From Brevundimonas lutea (GTDB taxonomy: Bacteria > Pseudomonadota > Alphaproteobacteria > Caulobacterales > Caulobacteraceae): a stretch of DNA of 64,000 bases. Positions 53,312 through 62,380 of this stretch are shown one piece after another. A model generated the notes under the pieces. That model ran no database searches, was not told where the DNA came from, and saw nothing but the letters and a program-made list of their open reading frames with translations. Both the position numbers and the translations under genes were made by a program. The stretch lies in assembly GCF_003704105.1 (NCBI RefSeq), contig NZ_QUOQ01000002.1, forward strand, positions 496,001-560,000, in the 5' to 3' direction. How positions within the stretch are numbered: the first letter of the stretch is position 1; the number at the start of each line of letters is the position of its first letter.

Positions 53312-53402
53312 TGAGCTGCTCCCCTGCACGTCCTGATAACTCTGCATGACAAAGTAATCATGTCAAGCCGCCCCCGAGCGGCTCGCTGGCCGGATTGTGG
53401 GG

Positions 53403-54200
53403 TCAATCGACGCGATCGACCCCGCGGCGGAGCTGGAAGACGATCAGGACGGCGCCGAGGAGGAGGAGGACGGCGGCGGCCAGGGCGGTGAAGGCGAGGG
53501 TGGGGTTGCGATCCTGCTCGGCCGCGAAAGCGCCGATGAGGCCCCAGGCGATGGGCAGGGGATAGGCCAGCAGGCGCAGGCGCCAGGCGCCGATCAGGCC
53601 CAGGGCGACGACAACGATCACGGCGACGACGGCCCAGGCGGTGGGCGACAGGGCGGCGGGCAGGGCGTTCAGGGCGGTGGCGACGCCGAGGATATTGGCG
53701 GCGGTGGCGACCGTCAGCCAGCCGGCCAGCAGACCGAGAGGCCACAGCAGCAGCCAGCGATCCAGATCCCGCGTCGGGGTGGCGCGGACCTCTCGCGCAT
53801 TGAGGAACAGAGGCGCGACCAGGCTGAGCATGGCCGCGACGATGATGACCACGGTGGCGGCTTGAGCGTCGGCGGCGGCGGCCACGATCCAGGCGCCGAT
53901 CAGCACGAAGGCGGCGGCCGACGGCCAGCCCATGCGGGTGATCAGGGGGCTCTCGCCCGTCTGGGGCAGCACCTGCCAGACGGCGTAGGCCAGGATCCAG
54001 AGATAGATCAGGCTCCAGATCGAAAAGGTCCAGCCGGCGATGCGCAGGGTGGAGTCGCCGGCGGCGGCGAATTCGGCCTGGCTCTGACCCAGCCCGGCCA
54101 GCGCCTGGATGGCGGGAACCAGCACGGCGAAGACGGCGCAGACCAGGACGATCAGCCGGCGCGTGCGCTGGGCCGGGGTAGGGCGGAGGATGGAGGACAT
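53403..54200 (-). CDS. Tryptophan-rich membrane protein (TspO/MBR-related)
   Basis: 265 residues with about eight hydrophobic segments. The stretch IAGWTFSIWSLIYLWILAYA resembles the TspO/MBR Trp-rich first helices (W-x-F-x-x-x-W pattern). TspO-like proteins bind porphyrins or sterols; this protein is longer than classical TspO and the relation is tentative. Its start is near the TauE gene's divergent side but they are separate units. Confidence 0.65.
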   Translation of the reverse strand: MSSILRPTPAQRTRRLIVLVCAVFAVLVPAIQALAGLGQSQAEFAAAGDSTLRIAGWTFSIWSLIYLWILAYAVWQVLPQTGESPLITRMGWPSAAAFVLIGAWIVAAAADAQAATVVIIVAAMLSLVAPLFLNAREVRATPTRDLDRWLLLWPLGLLAGWLTVATAANILGVATALNALPAALSPTAWAVVAVIVVVALGLIGAWRLRLLAYPLPIAWGLIGAFAAEQDRNPTLAFTALAAAVLLLLGAVLIVFQLRRGVDRVD

Positions 54201-54293
54201 GCTGGACCCGGGGATGAGGGGCTGTGGTCGGATAACAGCGCGCGAGAACGGCCAAGGTTTCGGCGGACGTGATGCGGTGGGGGACCTCGGCGA

Positions 54294-55076
54294 CTAGGCT
54301 CCCGTCGCTGCTCGAAGCGCGACATAGGCCGCGACGATCAGGATCAATCCGGCGAACAGCGTCCGGCCCAGCGCCGCATTCGATCCCAAGCGTCTGGCCA
54401 GCGGCAGCCCCGCCAAGGTCCCGATCAGCCCGCCGACGGCCATCGCGCCGACCAATCCCGCATCCACCCAGCCGGAGAGCGCATAATTGCCGGCCGTCGT
54501 CGCCCCGAAGGCGGCAACGCTCAGCAGCGAGGTGGCCTGGGCGGTGGCCAGGCTCATGCCCGTGGACGCCATAAGGCCCGGCACGATCAGGAAACCGCCG
54601 CCGATGCCGAAGAAGCCCGCGGCCGATCCCACGCCGACACCCGCCGCGCCGACACGCGGCGACATGGCCAAGCTCAGTCGGGGTTCCGGCCGAACGACCA
54701 CTGTTCTGGGCCGCAGCATCGATACGCCGACAGCCGCCATGGCGATCGCGAAGAATAGCAGGAGCTGACGCCCGTCGATGGCCTTGGCCAGTGATGACCC
54801 GGCCCAGGCCCCGGCGGCGCCCGTGACCGCGAACAGGGTCGCACACGGCCAGCGCACCCGTCCGGCACGCGCATGACCGGCCAGGGCCGTCAGGGCGTTC
54901 AGCGCCACGCCCGCCGCCGCCACGCCAATGGCGACATGGGGATCGACCACGCCGACGACATAGAGCAGCAGCGGCACCGCCAGCACCGATCCCCCGCCGC
55001 CGAACAGTGTCAGCAGCAGGGCCACGACGCCGCCGCTGAGAGCCGCCAGCAACAGGGGCATCATCTCGGTCGTCAC
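54294..55076 (-). CDS. Sulfite exporter TauE/SafE family protein
   Basis: 260-residue permease with about eight hydrophobic segments and the TauE glycine-rich motifs LFGGGGSVLAVPLLLYVVG and AAGFFGIGGGFLIVPGLM in two repeats, moving sulfite, thiosulfate or other small sulfur anions across the inner membrane. It is in the sulfur-response cluster, 4 bases from the rhodanese-DUF2892 gene upstream. Confidence 0.9.
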   Translation of the reverse strand: MTTEMMPLLLAALSGGVVALLLTLFGGGGSVLAVPLLLYVVGVVDPHVAIGVAAAGVALNALTALAGHARAGRVRWPCATLFAVTGAAGAWAGSSLAKAIDGRQLLLFFAIAMAAVGVSMLRPRTVVVRPEPRLSLAMSPRVGAAGVGVGSAAGFFGIGGGFLIVPGLMASTGMSLATAQATSLLSVAAFGATTAGNYALSGWVDAGLVGAMAVGGLIGTLAGLPLARRLGSNAALGRTLFAGLILIVAAYVALRAATGA

Positions 55077-55080
55077 GGCG

Positions 55081-55617
55081 TCACGCGGCCCCGAGCGCCT
55101 TGCGGTTCCACGGCATCGCAGCCAGGAGACGCGCCATGCCGCAGAAGCCCGTGGCGCCCGCGAAAAACAGTCCCGCCCCGACGAACGCCGCCAGTCCCCA
55201 GAAGGCGGGATGCACCAGAAGACCCAGGGCCGCGCCGATCAGGATCAGCCCGCCGGCCGTCATCTGGACCTGACGCATCAGCTCGATGGGCTGGGACCGA
55301 TCCGCCTGGATCGGCAGGCCGTGCGCCTTCCAGGCATCCAGGCCGCCCTCCAGCACAAAAGCCTCGCCAGGCACGCAGGACGCCAGCTTCACGCCGTTCA
55401 CGCCGGTGCGATTGCCGGTCCGGCAGGTGTAGATCACCTCTTGCCCGGCTTGGTGATCCAGCGTGGCGGCGTCGAACCGCGACAGGGGCGCGTGCACGCA
55501 ACCGGCGACATGCTCCCTGGCGAACTCGTCCGGTTCGCGGATGTCGACCAGGATCGCCCGGCGCGCATTCAGGCGCTCGGCGACGTCGGCGGGCTTCAGG
55601 GGGATGAGGGTCGTCAT
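55081..55617 (-). CDS. Rhodanese domain protein with C-terminal DUF2892 membrane part
   Basis: 178 residues: an N-terminal rhodanese domain with the active-site loop CRTGNRTG (Cys65), which carries persulfide sulfur, joined to a C-terminal two-helix DUF2892-like membrane part (IQADRSQPIELMRQVQMTAG). It probably transfers sulfane sulfur at the inner membrane. It lies 4 bases from the ArsR gene and is likely transcribed with it under the same control. Confidence 0.9.
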   Translation of the reverse strand: MTTLIPLKPADVAERLNARRAILVDIREPDEFAREHVAGCVHAPLSRFDAATLDHQAGQEVIYTCRTGNRTGVNGVKLASCVPGEAFVLEGGLDAWKAHGLPIQADRSQPIELMRQVQMTAGGLILIGAALGLLVHPAFWGLAAFVGAGLFFAGATGFCGMARLLAAMPWNRKALGAA

Positions 55618-55621
55618 GGGA

Positions 55622-55954
55622 TCAGTCCTTGTCGTGTGAAAGCGGGGGGCAGAAGATCTCGGCCAGGACGGCGATGACCTTCAGCACCGAGGGGTCGGCG
55701 ATGCGGTAGAAGATGGTCGTGCCGTCCCGGCGGGTCGCGACCAGCCCCTCCTCGCGCAGCCGCGCCAGATGTTGCGACAGAGCCGACTGCGACAGGCCGA
55801 CGGCGGGCAGCAGCTGGCCCACCGACAGTTCGCGGTCGCCCAGCTGGCACAGCACCATCAGGCGTTTCTCGTTGGACAGCGTCCGCAACAGGCCCGCGGC
55901 CTGGCCGGCGCTGGCCTGAAACAATTCGAGCGGAAGAGCGTCGGGGTCGGTCAT
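55622..55954 (-). CDS. ArsR-family transcriptional regulator, BigR/SqrR/YgaV-like
   Basis: 110 residues with the ArsR winged helix: QAAGLLRTLSNEKRLMVLCQ, recognition segment SQSALSQHLARLREEG and wing TRRDGTTIFYRI. The cysteines Cys36 and Cys102 are spaced 66 apart, as in BigR (Cys42 and Cys108), which forms a thiol bridge upon persulfide exposure and releases DNA. No metal-binding cysteine pair of classical ArsR is visible. The ATG at 55954 is chosen because family proteins start here. Divergent from the MBL gene; the operator lies between them. Confidence 0.9.
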   Translation of the reverse strand: MTDPDALPLELFQASAGQAAGLLRTLSNEKRLMVLCQLGDRELSVGQLLPAVGLSQSALSQHLARLREEGLVATRRDGTTIFYRIADPSVLKVIAVLAEIFCPPLSHDKD

Positions 55955-55962
55955 GGACGGGA

Positions 55963-56001
55963 ATATATGCGGACTTGCTAAATAAGCAATGGCTAATATA
56001 T
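55963..56001. promoter_or_regulatory. Operator palindrome between regulator and persulfide dioxygenase genes
   Basis: Perfect inner palindrome TTGCT-AAATA-AGCAA (55975-55989) flanked symmetrically by ATATAT (55963-55968 and 55996-56001). It sits between the two divergent genes, as expected for autoregulation by a BigR-like repressor. Confidence 0.75.
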
Positions 56002-56025
56002 GGGGGATCGAAAGGAGCTCCTCCC

Positions 56026-56892
56026 ATGGCTGCAAATCCCGACGTCCGAGGTTTCTTCGACCCCGCGACCCATACCGTCACCTACCTGGTCAGCGACCCT
56101 GAGACGGGCCAGGCGGCGATCATCGATCCGGTTCTGGACTATGAGGCCGCCTCGGCGCGGACCTCGACCGGCTCGGTCGACGCTGTGATGCGCGCGTTGA
56201 AAGAGGCCGGCCTGACCCTGACCATGGTGCTGGAAACCCATGCCCATGCTGATCACCTGACCGCCGCCGACCACCTTCGTATGACCGAAGGTGTGCCCAT
56301 CGGGATCGGCGAACGGATCACCGCGGTCCAATCGACCTTCGGCCCCCTGTTCGACGCGCAGGACGTGACGCACGACGGCGTTGTGTTCGACCGGCTGCAT
56401 GCCGACGGCGACACCTTCCCGCTCGGAAACCTGACGGTCGAGGTGATACACACGCCCGGTCACACCCCGGCCTGTGTCAGCTATCGCATCGGCGACGCCC
56501 TGTTCACCGGCGACACCCTGTTCATGCCGGACTACGGCACCGCCCGCGCCGACTTCCCCGGCGGCGACGCCCGGACGCTTTATCGCTCGATCCAGACGTT
56601 GCTCGCCTTGCCGGACGAGACCCGGGTCTTCGTGGGGCACGACTACCTGCCCGCCGGACGCGCCGATTTCCGATTTGAGACGACCATCGGCGACCAGCGC
56701 GCCCATAACATTCACGTCGGCGGCGGCGTGTCCGAAGACGCGTTCGTGGCCATGCGCGAGGCCCGTGACGCCACCTTGAAGGCGCCGCAGCTGATCCTTC
56801 CCTCGCTCCAGATCAACATCAGAGCGGGCGCGATGCCGCCGCCGGAAGCGGACGGCCGCCGGTTCCTGAAGATGCCGCTGAACGTGATCTAG
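56026..56892 (+). CDS. MBL-fold persulfide dioxygenase-like protein (Blh/ETHE1 type)
   Basis: 288-residue metallo-beta-lactamase-fold hydrolase, the Blh protein of BigR operons. Iron-binding THAHADH (72-77) and the later HTPGHTPAC and GHDYLPAGR segments match persulfide dioxygenases that oxidise glutathione persulfide to sulfite. There is no fused rhodanese domain, but a rhodanese is encoded next door. The ATG at 56026 follows AAAGGAG. Confidence 0.9.
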   Translation: MAANPDVRGFFDPATHTVTYLVSDPETGQAAIIDPVLDYEAASARTSTGSVDAVMRALKEAGLTLTMVLETHAHADHLTAADHLRMTEGVPIGIGERITAVQSTFGPLFDAQDVTHDGVVFDRLHADGDTFPLGNLTVEVIHTPGHTPACVSYRIGDALFTGDTLFMPDYGTARADFPGGDARTLYRSIQTLLALPDETRVFVGHDYLPAGRADFRFETTIGDQRAHNIHVGGGVSEDAFVAMREARDATLKAPQLILPSLQINIRAGAMPPPEADGRRFLKMPLNVI

Positions 56893-56967
56893 CGCCAGCG
56901 CGGCAGGCCGGTGCCCAGCCGCTGGTGGGGAACGGATTGGGATCGATGTGCCCGCATTCCATCAGAC

Positions 56968-56982
56968 TTAACGCGGCGTTTA
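56968..56982 (+). promoter_or_regulatory. CtrA-type box upstream of fliF
   Basis: TTAA-CGCGGCG-TTTA at 56968-56982, one base off TTAA-N7-TTAA, about 70-80 bases before the GTG of fliF. In Caulobacter class II flagellar promoters including fliF are CtrA-dependent. Confidence 0.7.
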
Positions 56983-57049
56983 CCACGCGGGCGGCAGTTT
57001 CTGCCTAGCGGGCGTTCGAGTGTGTTCCCGCGTTGACGGGGCGGGACGC

Positions 57050-58690
57050 GTGGGCGGCTTCACGGCGGCGATCCAAAGATTCGGCATCGGCCGGCTGGCT
57101 GCGGTGCTGGGCGTCGCGGCGGGCGTTGCGGCCGTGCTGGTGGCGGTCATGCTGCGCATCGGCCAACAGCCGGACGCGTTGCTGTATTCCAATCTCGACC
57201 TGCGCGAGGCCGGCGAGGTGACCGCCGCGCTGGACCAGCAGGGCATCAAACACGCGAGCCGGGGCGACGGCTCGACCATCATGGTGCACCGCGACGACGT
57301 CGGCCGGGCCCGCATGATCCTGGCCCAGGGAGACATCGTCTCGACCGGCTCGGTCGGCTACGAGCTTTTCGACAACCAGTCTGTGCTGGGCCAGACCGAA
57401 TTCCAGCAGAACCTCAACGAACAGCGCGCCCTGCAGGGGGAGCTGGAGCGCACTATCCTGACCATGCGCGGCATCAATTCCGCGCGGGTGCATGTGACCA
57501 TGCCGCGCCGCGAACTGTTCCAGGCCCAGTCGGCCGAGCCGACCGCGGCGGTGGTGGTGGGGCTGGGCGCGCGCGAGCTGTCGGGCGACCAGATCCGCGC
57601 GATCCGGAACGTCATCGCCTCGGCCGTGCCGAACCTGAAGCCCGACCGGGTGACGGTCACCGACCAGGCCAACCGGACCCTGGCCGCCGGCAGCGCCGAC
57701 GAGGGCTTCACCTCGGGCCTGGCGGGCCAGAAGAAGGTCGAGATCGAGGCCCAGATGACCGCCCGCATCCGCGAACTGGTCGAGGGCGTGGTCGGCGTGG
57801 GCAACGCCCGGGTGACGGTCGCCGCCGACATCGACACCAGCCGCCAGACCACCCAGGAGCAGCGTTTCGACCCCGACGGTCAGGTGGTGCGCTCGTCGTC
57901 GATGAACAATTCGACCAGCCAGGACACCTCGGGCCAGATGGACGGCGGGGTGACGGCGACCAACAACATCCCGGGCGGCGAGCAGGCCAACACCATTCCG
58001 ATCGGCTCGACCTCGGGCGACAACGCCGAGATCACCAACTACGAAATCTCCAACACCACCACGACCACGGTGCGTGAGCCGGGGCAGATCCAGAAGCTGT
58101 CGGTGGCCGTCGCGGTCGACGGCGTGCTGACCCCCGGCGCCGACGGGGCCGAGGCGACCTATGCGGCGCGTCCGGCTGAGGAAATCCAGCAGATCGAGGC
58201 GCTGGTCCGCGCCGCCGCCGGCATCGACGCCGAACGCGGCGACCAGATCACCGTCACCAACGTCCGCTTCAACCGCGACACCGGCCTGGCGGTCGGCGAG
58301 GACGGCGGATCGTCGCTGATGGACTTCACCAAGAACGACATCATGCGGGGGGTGGAGCTGCTGGTCCTGGTGCTGACCGGACTGGCGCTGATCTTCTTCG
58401 TGGTGCGGCCGCTGCTGAAGACGGCGCGGGGCGAGGGCGGAATGCCGGTGACCCACCTGGCCACCTCGCCGGCGGGCGGACCGGGCGGGGCGCCGGGGAT
58501 GCTGGCCGCCGCGACCGCGGGTGGCGCGCCTCTCCTGACCGGCCCGCCGTCGGAGATGGAGCAGCGGCTGAACAACGCGCATTTCGAAGGCGAGGTGAAG
58601 GCCTCGTCCGTGCGGCGCGTGGCCGAGTTCGTCGAGAAGCATCCCGACGAGTCGGCCACCATCCTGCGCAACTGGGTGCATGAAGGCTGA
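57050..58690 (+). CDS. fliF: Flagellar MS-ring protein FliF
   Basis: 546-residue inner-membrane ring protein that houses the export gate. N-terminal membrane helix [20 protein letters not shown], large periplasmic domain, then a second helix ([20 protein letters not shown]) and the cytoplasmic FliG-binding tail ([20 protein letters not shown]). The GTG at 57050 aligns with Caulobacter FliF N-termini; an upstream GTG at 57020 is less likely. First gene of the operon; its stop overlaps the fliG ATG (TGATG). Confidence 0.95.
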   Translation: MGGFTAAIQRFGIGRLAAVLGVAAGVAAVLVAVMLRIGQQPDALLYSNLDLREAGEVTAALDQQGIKHASRGDGSTIMVHRDDVGRARMILAQGDIVSTGSVGYELFDNQSVLGQTEFQQNLNEQRALQGELERTILTMRGINSARVHVTMPRRELFQAQSAEPTAAVVVGLGARELSGDQIRAIRNVIASAVPNLKPDRVTVTDQANRTLAAGSADEGFTSGLAGQKKVEIEAQMTARIRELVEGVVGVGNARVTVAADIDTSRQTTQEQRFDPDGQVVRSSSMNNSTSQDTSGQMDGGVTATNNIPGGEQANTIPIGSTSGDNAEITNYEISNTTTTTVREPGQIQKLSVAVAVDGVLTPGADGAEATYAARPAEEIQQIEALVRAAAGIDAERGDQITVTNVRFNRDTGLAVGEDGGSSLMDFTKNDIMRGVELLVLVLTGLALIFFVVRPLLKTARGEGGMPVTHLATSPAGGPGGAPGMLAAATAGGAPLLTGPPSEMEQRLNNAHFEGEVKASSVRRVAEFVEKHPDESATILRNWVHEG

Positions 58691-59727
58691 TGGCGGCGCG
58701 TCTGGTCACCAAGAAGCCGGTCGTCGAGGACGCCAGGAAGCTGACGGGGCCCGAGAAGGCGGCCGTCATCCTGCTGGCGCTGGGAGCGGACCACACCAAG
58801 CTGTGGGAGTCGCTCCACGAGGACGAGATCAAAGAAATCTCCCAGGCCATGGCCGGGCTGGGCACCGTCAACGCCCAGGTGGTCGAGGAGCTGCTGGTCG
58901 AGTTCGTGGCCGGAATGAGCGGATCGGGCGCCGTCATGGGCAGCTACGAGCAGACCCAGAAGCTCTTGGCCTCCTTCATGCCCCAGGACCGGGTCGAAGG
59001 CCTGATGGAGGAAATTCGCGGGCCGGCCGGCCGGACCATGTGGGACAAGCTGGCCAATGTGAACGAGGCCGTCCTCGCCAACTATCTGAAGAACGAATAT
59101 CCGCAGACGGTCGCGGTGGTGCTGTCCAAGATCAAGCCGGAGCATGCATCGCGGGTTCTGACCGCGCTGCCCGAGGACTTCGCCCTGGAATGCGTGCAGC
59201 GGATGCTGCGCATGGAGCCGGTTCAGCGCGAGATTCTGGACAAGATCGAACAGACCCTGCGCACCGAGTTCATGTCGAACCTGGCGCGAACCTCCAAGCG
59301 CGACAGCCACGAGATGATGGCCGACATCTTCAACGCCTTCGACCGCCAGACCGAGGCGCGGTTCATCGGGGCGCTGGAAGAGCGCAACCGCGAGGCGGCT
59401 GAGCGCATCCGGGCGCTGATGTTCGTGTTCGAGGATCTGTCGAAACTGGACCCCGGCGGGGTCCAGACCCTGCTCAGGGCGGTGGAGAAGGATCAGTTGG
59501 CCCTGGCCATGAAGGGGGCGTCGGAATCCTTGCGCGAAATGTTCTTCTCCAACATGTCGGAGCGGGCGTCGAAGATCATGCGCGAGGACATGGAGGCCAT
59601 GGGGCCGGTGCGTCTGAAGGACGTCGACGGGGCCCAGACGACCATGGTGCAGGTGGCCAAGGATCTGGCGGCCAAGGGCGAGATCATGCTGGCCGGCCAG
59701 GGCGCCGACGACGAGCTGATCTACTGA
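58690..59727 (+). CDS. fliG: Flagellar motor switch protein FliG
   Basis: 345-residue rotor protein generating torque with the stator. N-terminal [13 protein letters not shown], middle-domain signature [12 protein letters not shown] with the C-terminal charged region ([21 protein letters not shown] and DDELIY), and typical EHASRVL all present. Coupled to fliF by overlap and to fliH downstream (1-base gap). Confidence 0.97.
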   Translation: MAARLVTKKPVVEDARKLTGPEKAAVILLALGADHTKLWESLHEDEIKEISQAMAGLGTVNAQVVEELLVEFVAGMSGSGAVMGSYEQTQKLLASFMPQDRVEGLMEEIRGPAGRTMWDKLANVNEAVLANYLKNEYPQTVAVVLSKIKPEHASRVLTALPEDFALECVQRMLRMEPVQREILDKIEQTLRTEFMSNLARTSKRDSHEMMADIFNAFDRQTEARFIGALEERNREAAERIRALMFVFEDLSKLDPGGVQTLLRAVEKDQLALAMKGASESLREMFFSNMSERASKIMREDMEAMGPVRLKDVDGAQTTMVQVAKDLAAKGEIMLAGQGADDELIY

Positions 59728-59728
59728 C

Positions 59729-60385
59729 ATGACCCTGTCTCCAGAAAAGGCCCGTCCCTTCGCCTTCGACACCGAGTTCGACGCCACCGGGCGTGTGGTG
59801 GCGTCCGGCGCCCCGATCCGGCCGGTCAAGCGCACCTACCTGGCGGCCGAGGTGGACGCCCTGGTGGCCCAGGCGCGGGCGGAGGCGCGCGCGGAGGCCC
59901 TGGCCGAGGCCGAGAGTATGCGGTCGATGGCGCTGGGCGAGATCGGCCGGGCGGCCTGCGAGGCGGCGGCGACCCTGACGGCGGTGGCCCTGGCGCACCG
60001 GGCGGACTCGGCGGCCCTGGCCATGGCGGCGGCGCGGACCATGGCCGGCGGGGCGCTGGAGCGCTGCCCCGAGGCGCCGCTGTCGACCGCCATCGAGGCC
60101 CTGGCCCAGGAGATCGGCGGCGCGCCCCGGCTGGTGATCCGCACCGCCGGACTGGACGAGGACGCCCGCTCCCAGATCGAGGCCGCTTGCGATCAGGCCG
60201 GGGTTGGCGGTCAGGTGGTGTTCCGCGACGAGCCGGGCATGGCGACCGCCGCCTTCATCCTGGAGTGGCCCGACGGCCGCGCCGAATTCGATCCCGAGGC
60301 CGTTGCCGGACGCGTCAATGAGGCGCTGGCCGCCGCCCTGGCCGCCGAAAACGGGCACGGCGAACCCCTGAAGAGGACTGACTGA
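59729..60385 (+). CDS. fliH: Flagellar assembly protein FliH (FlbE)
   Basis: 218 residues: a Glu/Ala-rich N-terminal helix (EVDALVAQARAEARAEALAE) and a C-terminal FliH domain. FliH holds the export ATPase FliI at the gate. In Caulobacter this gene is called flbE. The sequence is diverged from E. coli FliH but the position between fliG and fliN is conserved. It ends one base before fliN. Confidence 0.85.
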   Translation: MTLSPEKARPFAFDTEFDATGRVVASGAPIRPVKRTYLAAEVDALVAQARAEARAEALAEAESMRSMALGEIGRAACEAAATLTAVALAHRADSAALAMAAARTMAGGALERCPEAPLSTAIEALAQEIGGAPRLVIRTAGLDEDARSQIEAACDQAGVGGQVVFRDEPGMATAAFILEWPDGRAEFDPEAVAGRVNEALAAALAAENGHGEPLKRTD

Positions 60386-60386
60386 C

Positions 60387-60719
60387 ATGGCCGAAGACCT
60401 CGCCCTGGAGGAGTTCCAGCCCGGCACGGCCCTGGCCGCGCCCGAGGACGGCGCGTTGGAGAAGACCGCCCACGACCTGGCCACGGTCTTTGACGTGCCG
60501 GTCAACATCTCGGCGGTGCTGGGCAAGGCGCATATGACTGTGGCCCAGCTGCTCAAGCTGGACAGCGGCAGCGTGCTGGAGCTGGACCGCAAGGTCGGCG
60601 AGGCCATCGACATCTTTGTCAACAACCGTCTGGTCGCGCGCGGCGAGGTGGTGCTGGTCGAGGATCGGCTGGGCGTGACCATGACCGAAATCATCAAGAC
60701 CGAGGACACGGGCGCCTGA
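60387..60719 (+). CDS. fliN: Flagellar motor switch protein FliN
   Basis: 110-residue C-ring protein with the SpoA domain DVPVNISAVLGKAHMTVAQL, KLDSGSVLELDRKVGEAIDI, and VNNRLVARGEVVLVEDRLGV. It forms the switch with FliG and FliM. Coupled to fliH with a one-base gap. Confidence 0.97.
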   Translation: MAEDLALEEFQPGTALAAPEDGALEKTAHDLATVFDVPVNISAVLGKAHMTVAQLLKLDSGSVLELDRKVGEAIDIFVNNRLVARGEVVLVEDRLGVTMTEIIKTEDTGA

Positions 60720-60755
60720 TCGGCGACCGCACGTAGGATTTAGGGGAGAAGAGCG

Positions 60756-62177
60756 ATGCGCCTGTTGGTCGTGGGACGCCTGTCCGGACAACTCGCCACG
60801 GCGGTGAAGATGGCCATGACGCACGGCGCCAAGGTCAGCCACGTCGAGCGTGGAGACCAGGCCACCGAGCAGCTGCGCCGGGGGCAGGGGGCCGACCTGC
60901 TGATGGTCGACTATCGCGTCGACATCGCCGCCCTGATTTCGGCCAACGAGGCCGAGCGCATCCACGTGCCGGTGGTGGCCTGCGGCGTCGACGCCAACGC
61001 CCAGGAGGCCGCCGACGCCATCCGCGCCGGGGCCAAGGAGTTCATCCCCCTGCCGCCCGAGGCAGACCTGATCGCGGCGGTGCTGGCGGCGGTGGCCGAC
61101 GACGAGCGGCCGATGGTCTCGGCCGACCCCTCGATGGCGGCGGTGATCAAGCTGGCCGACCAGGTGGCCAAGTCCGAGGCTTCGATCCTGATCACCGGTG
61201 AAAGCGGCGTCGGCAAGGAGGTGATGGCGCGGCATCTGCACCAGGGATCGCGCCGGGCTTCCAAGGCCTTCATCAGCGTCAACTGCGCGGCCATTCCCGA
61301 CAACCTGCTGGAATCCGAGCTGTTCGGGCACGAGAAGGGCGCCTTCACCGGCGCGGTGGCGCGGCGCATCGGCAAGTTCGAGGAGGCCGACGGCGGCACC
61401 CTGCTGCTGGACGAAATCTCGGAAATGGACGCCCGGCTGCAGGCCAAGCTGCTGCGCGCCATCCAGGAGCGGGTCATCGACCGGGTCGGCGGCTCGGCCC
61501 CGGTCAAGGTCGACATCCGCATCATCGCCACCTCCAACCGCGACCTGGCCAAGGCGGTGGCGGAGGGGACCTTCCGCGAGGATCTGCTGTACCGGCTGAA
61601 CGTGGTGAACCTGCGTCTGCCGGCCCTGCGCGAGCGGCCGGGCGACATCGCCGTGCTGGCCGATCACTTCGTCAAGAAATACGCCGCCGCCAACGGCGTG
61701 GCGCCGCGCGCGATCTCGGCGGAAGCCAAGCGCGCCCTGGTCGGCCATCGCTGGGCGGGGAATGTCCGTGAACTGGAGAACGCCATGCACCGCGCGGTGC
61801 TGCTGGCGACTGGGGCGGAGATCGATCTGGAGGCCATCCGCCTGCCGGACGGCAGCCCGCTGAGCCTGGGAGGCGGAGGCGTCTCGGCGCCGGCGGCGAC
61901 TCACGGCAGCGTGGACGCCGGGCCGGCCGCCCGGGCGGCCCAGACGGCGGACGCGGTGTCGCGCGCCTATGTCGGTCAGACCGTGGCGCAGATGGAGAAG
62001 ACCCTGATCCTCGACACGCTGAACCACTGTCTGGGCAACCGCACCCACGCCGCCAACATCCTGGGCATCTCCATCCGCACCCTGCGCAACAAGCTGAACG
62101 AATACGCCGACGAGGGGACGTCCATTCCCGCGCCGCAGTCGGGCGTGGCCGGCGCCTCGGGCTATGCGGCCGCCTAG
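60756..62177 (+). CDS. flbD: Sigma-54-dependent response regulator FlbD
   Basis: 473 residues. A receiver-like N-terminal domain (1-110), an AAA+ sigma-54 interaction domain with Walker A GESGVGKE (148-155) and GAFTGA (195-200), and a C-terminal Fis-type helix-turn-helix (THAANILGISIRTLRNKL). The receiver is atypical: Asp52 is present, but the acidic pair near the N-terminus and the conserved Lys are missing, in line with Caulobacter FlbD being controlled by FliX. It activates late flagellar genes such as the sigma-54 flagellin at 28756 in this window. Confidence 0.95.
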   Translation: MRLLVVGRLSGQLATAVKMAMTHGAKVSHVERGDQATEQLRRGQGADLLMVDYRVDIAALISANEAERIHVPVVACGVDANAQEAADAIRAGAKEFIPLPPEADLIAAVLAAVADDERPMVSADPSMAAVIKLADQVAKSEASILITGESGVGKEVMARHLHQGSRRASKAFISVNCAAIPDNLLESELFGHEKGAFTGAVARRIGKFEEADGGTLLLDEISEMDARLQAKLLRAIQERVIDRVGGSAPVKVDIRIIATSNRDLAKAVAEGTFREDLLYRLNVVNLRLPALRERPGDIAVLADHFVKKYAAANGVAPRAISAEAKRALVGHRWAGNVRELENAMHRAVLLATGAEIDLEAIRLPDGSPLSLGGGGVSAPAATHGSVDAGPAARAAQTADAVSRAYVGQTVAQMEKTLILDTLNHCLGNRTHAANILGISIRTLRNKLNEYADEGTSIPAPQSGVAGASGYAAA

Positions 62178-62214
62178 ATGACAAGCGGCGTGGTCGCGAC
62201 AGACGGCTGCCTTC

Positions 62215-62358
62215 TCCCTTCCCCCTGGAAGGGGGAAGGGCCGGGGATGGGGGTGGCGGCGGCTGAGCCACGTTCAGTGTTCGACGTGTCCGGCTCAGAG
62301 CGTGCGCCCGGCGCCTCCACCCCCATCCCAACCCTTCCCCCCTCCAGGGGGAAGGGCT
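62215..62358. repeat. Intergenic nested inverted repeat element
   Basis: Left block CTTCCCCCTGGAAGGGGGAAG followed by GGGGATGGGGGTGG (62215-62256), right block CCACCCCCATCCC and CTTCCCCCCTCCAGGGGGAAG-like (62316-62358), with CTGAGCC / GGCTCAG inside. A nested foldback of about 145 bases between flbD and the beta-lactamase gene. It has the same style as the 8226 element but different core sequence. No gene. Confidence 0.65.
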
Positions 62359-62380
62359 TTGAGCGTCTGGGGTGGGTGTT

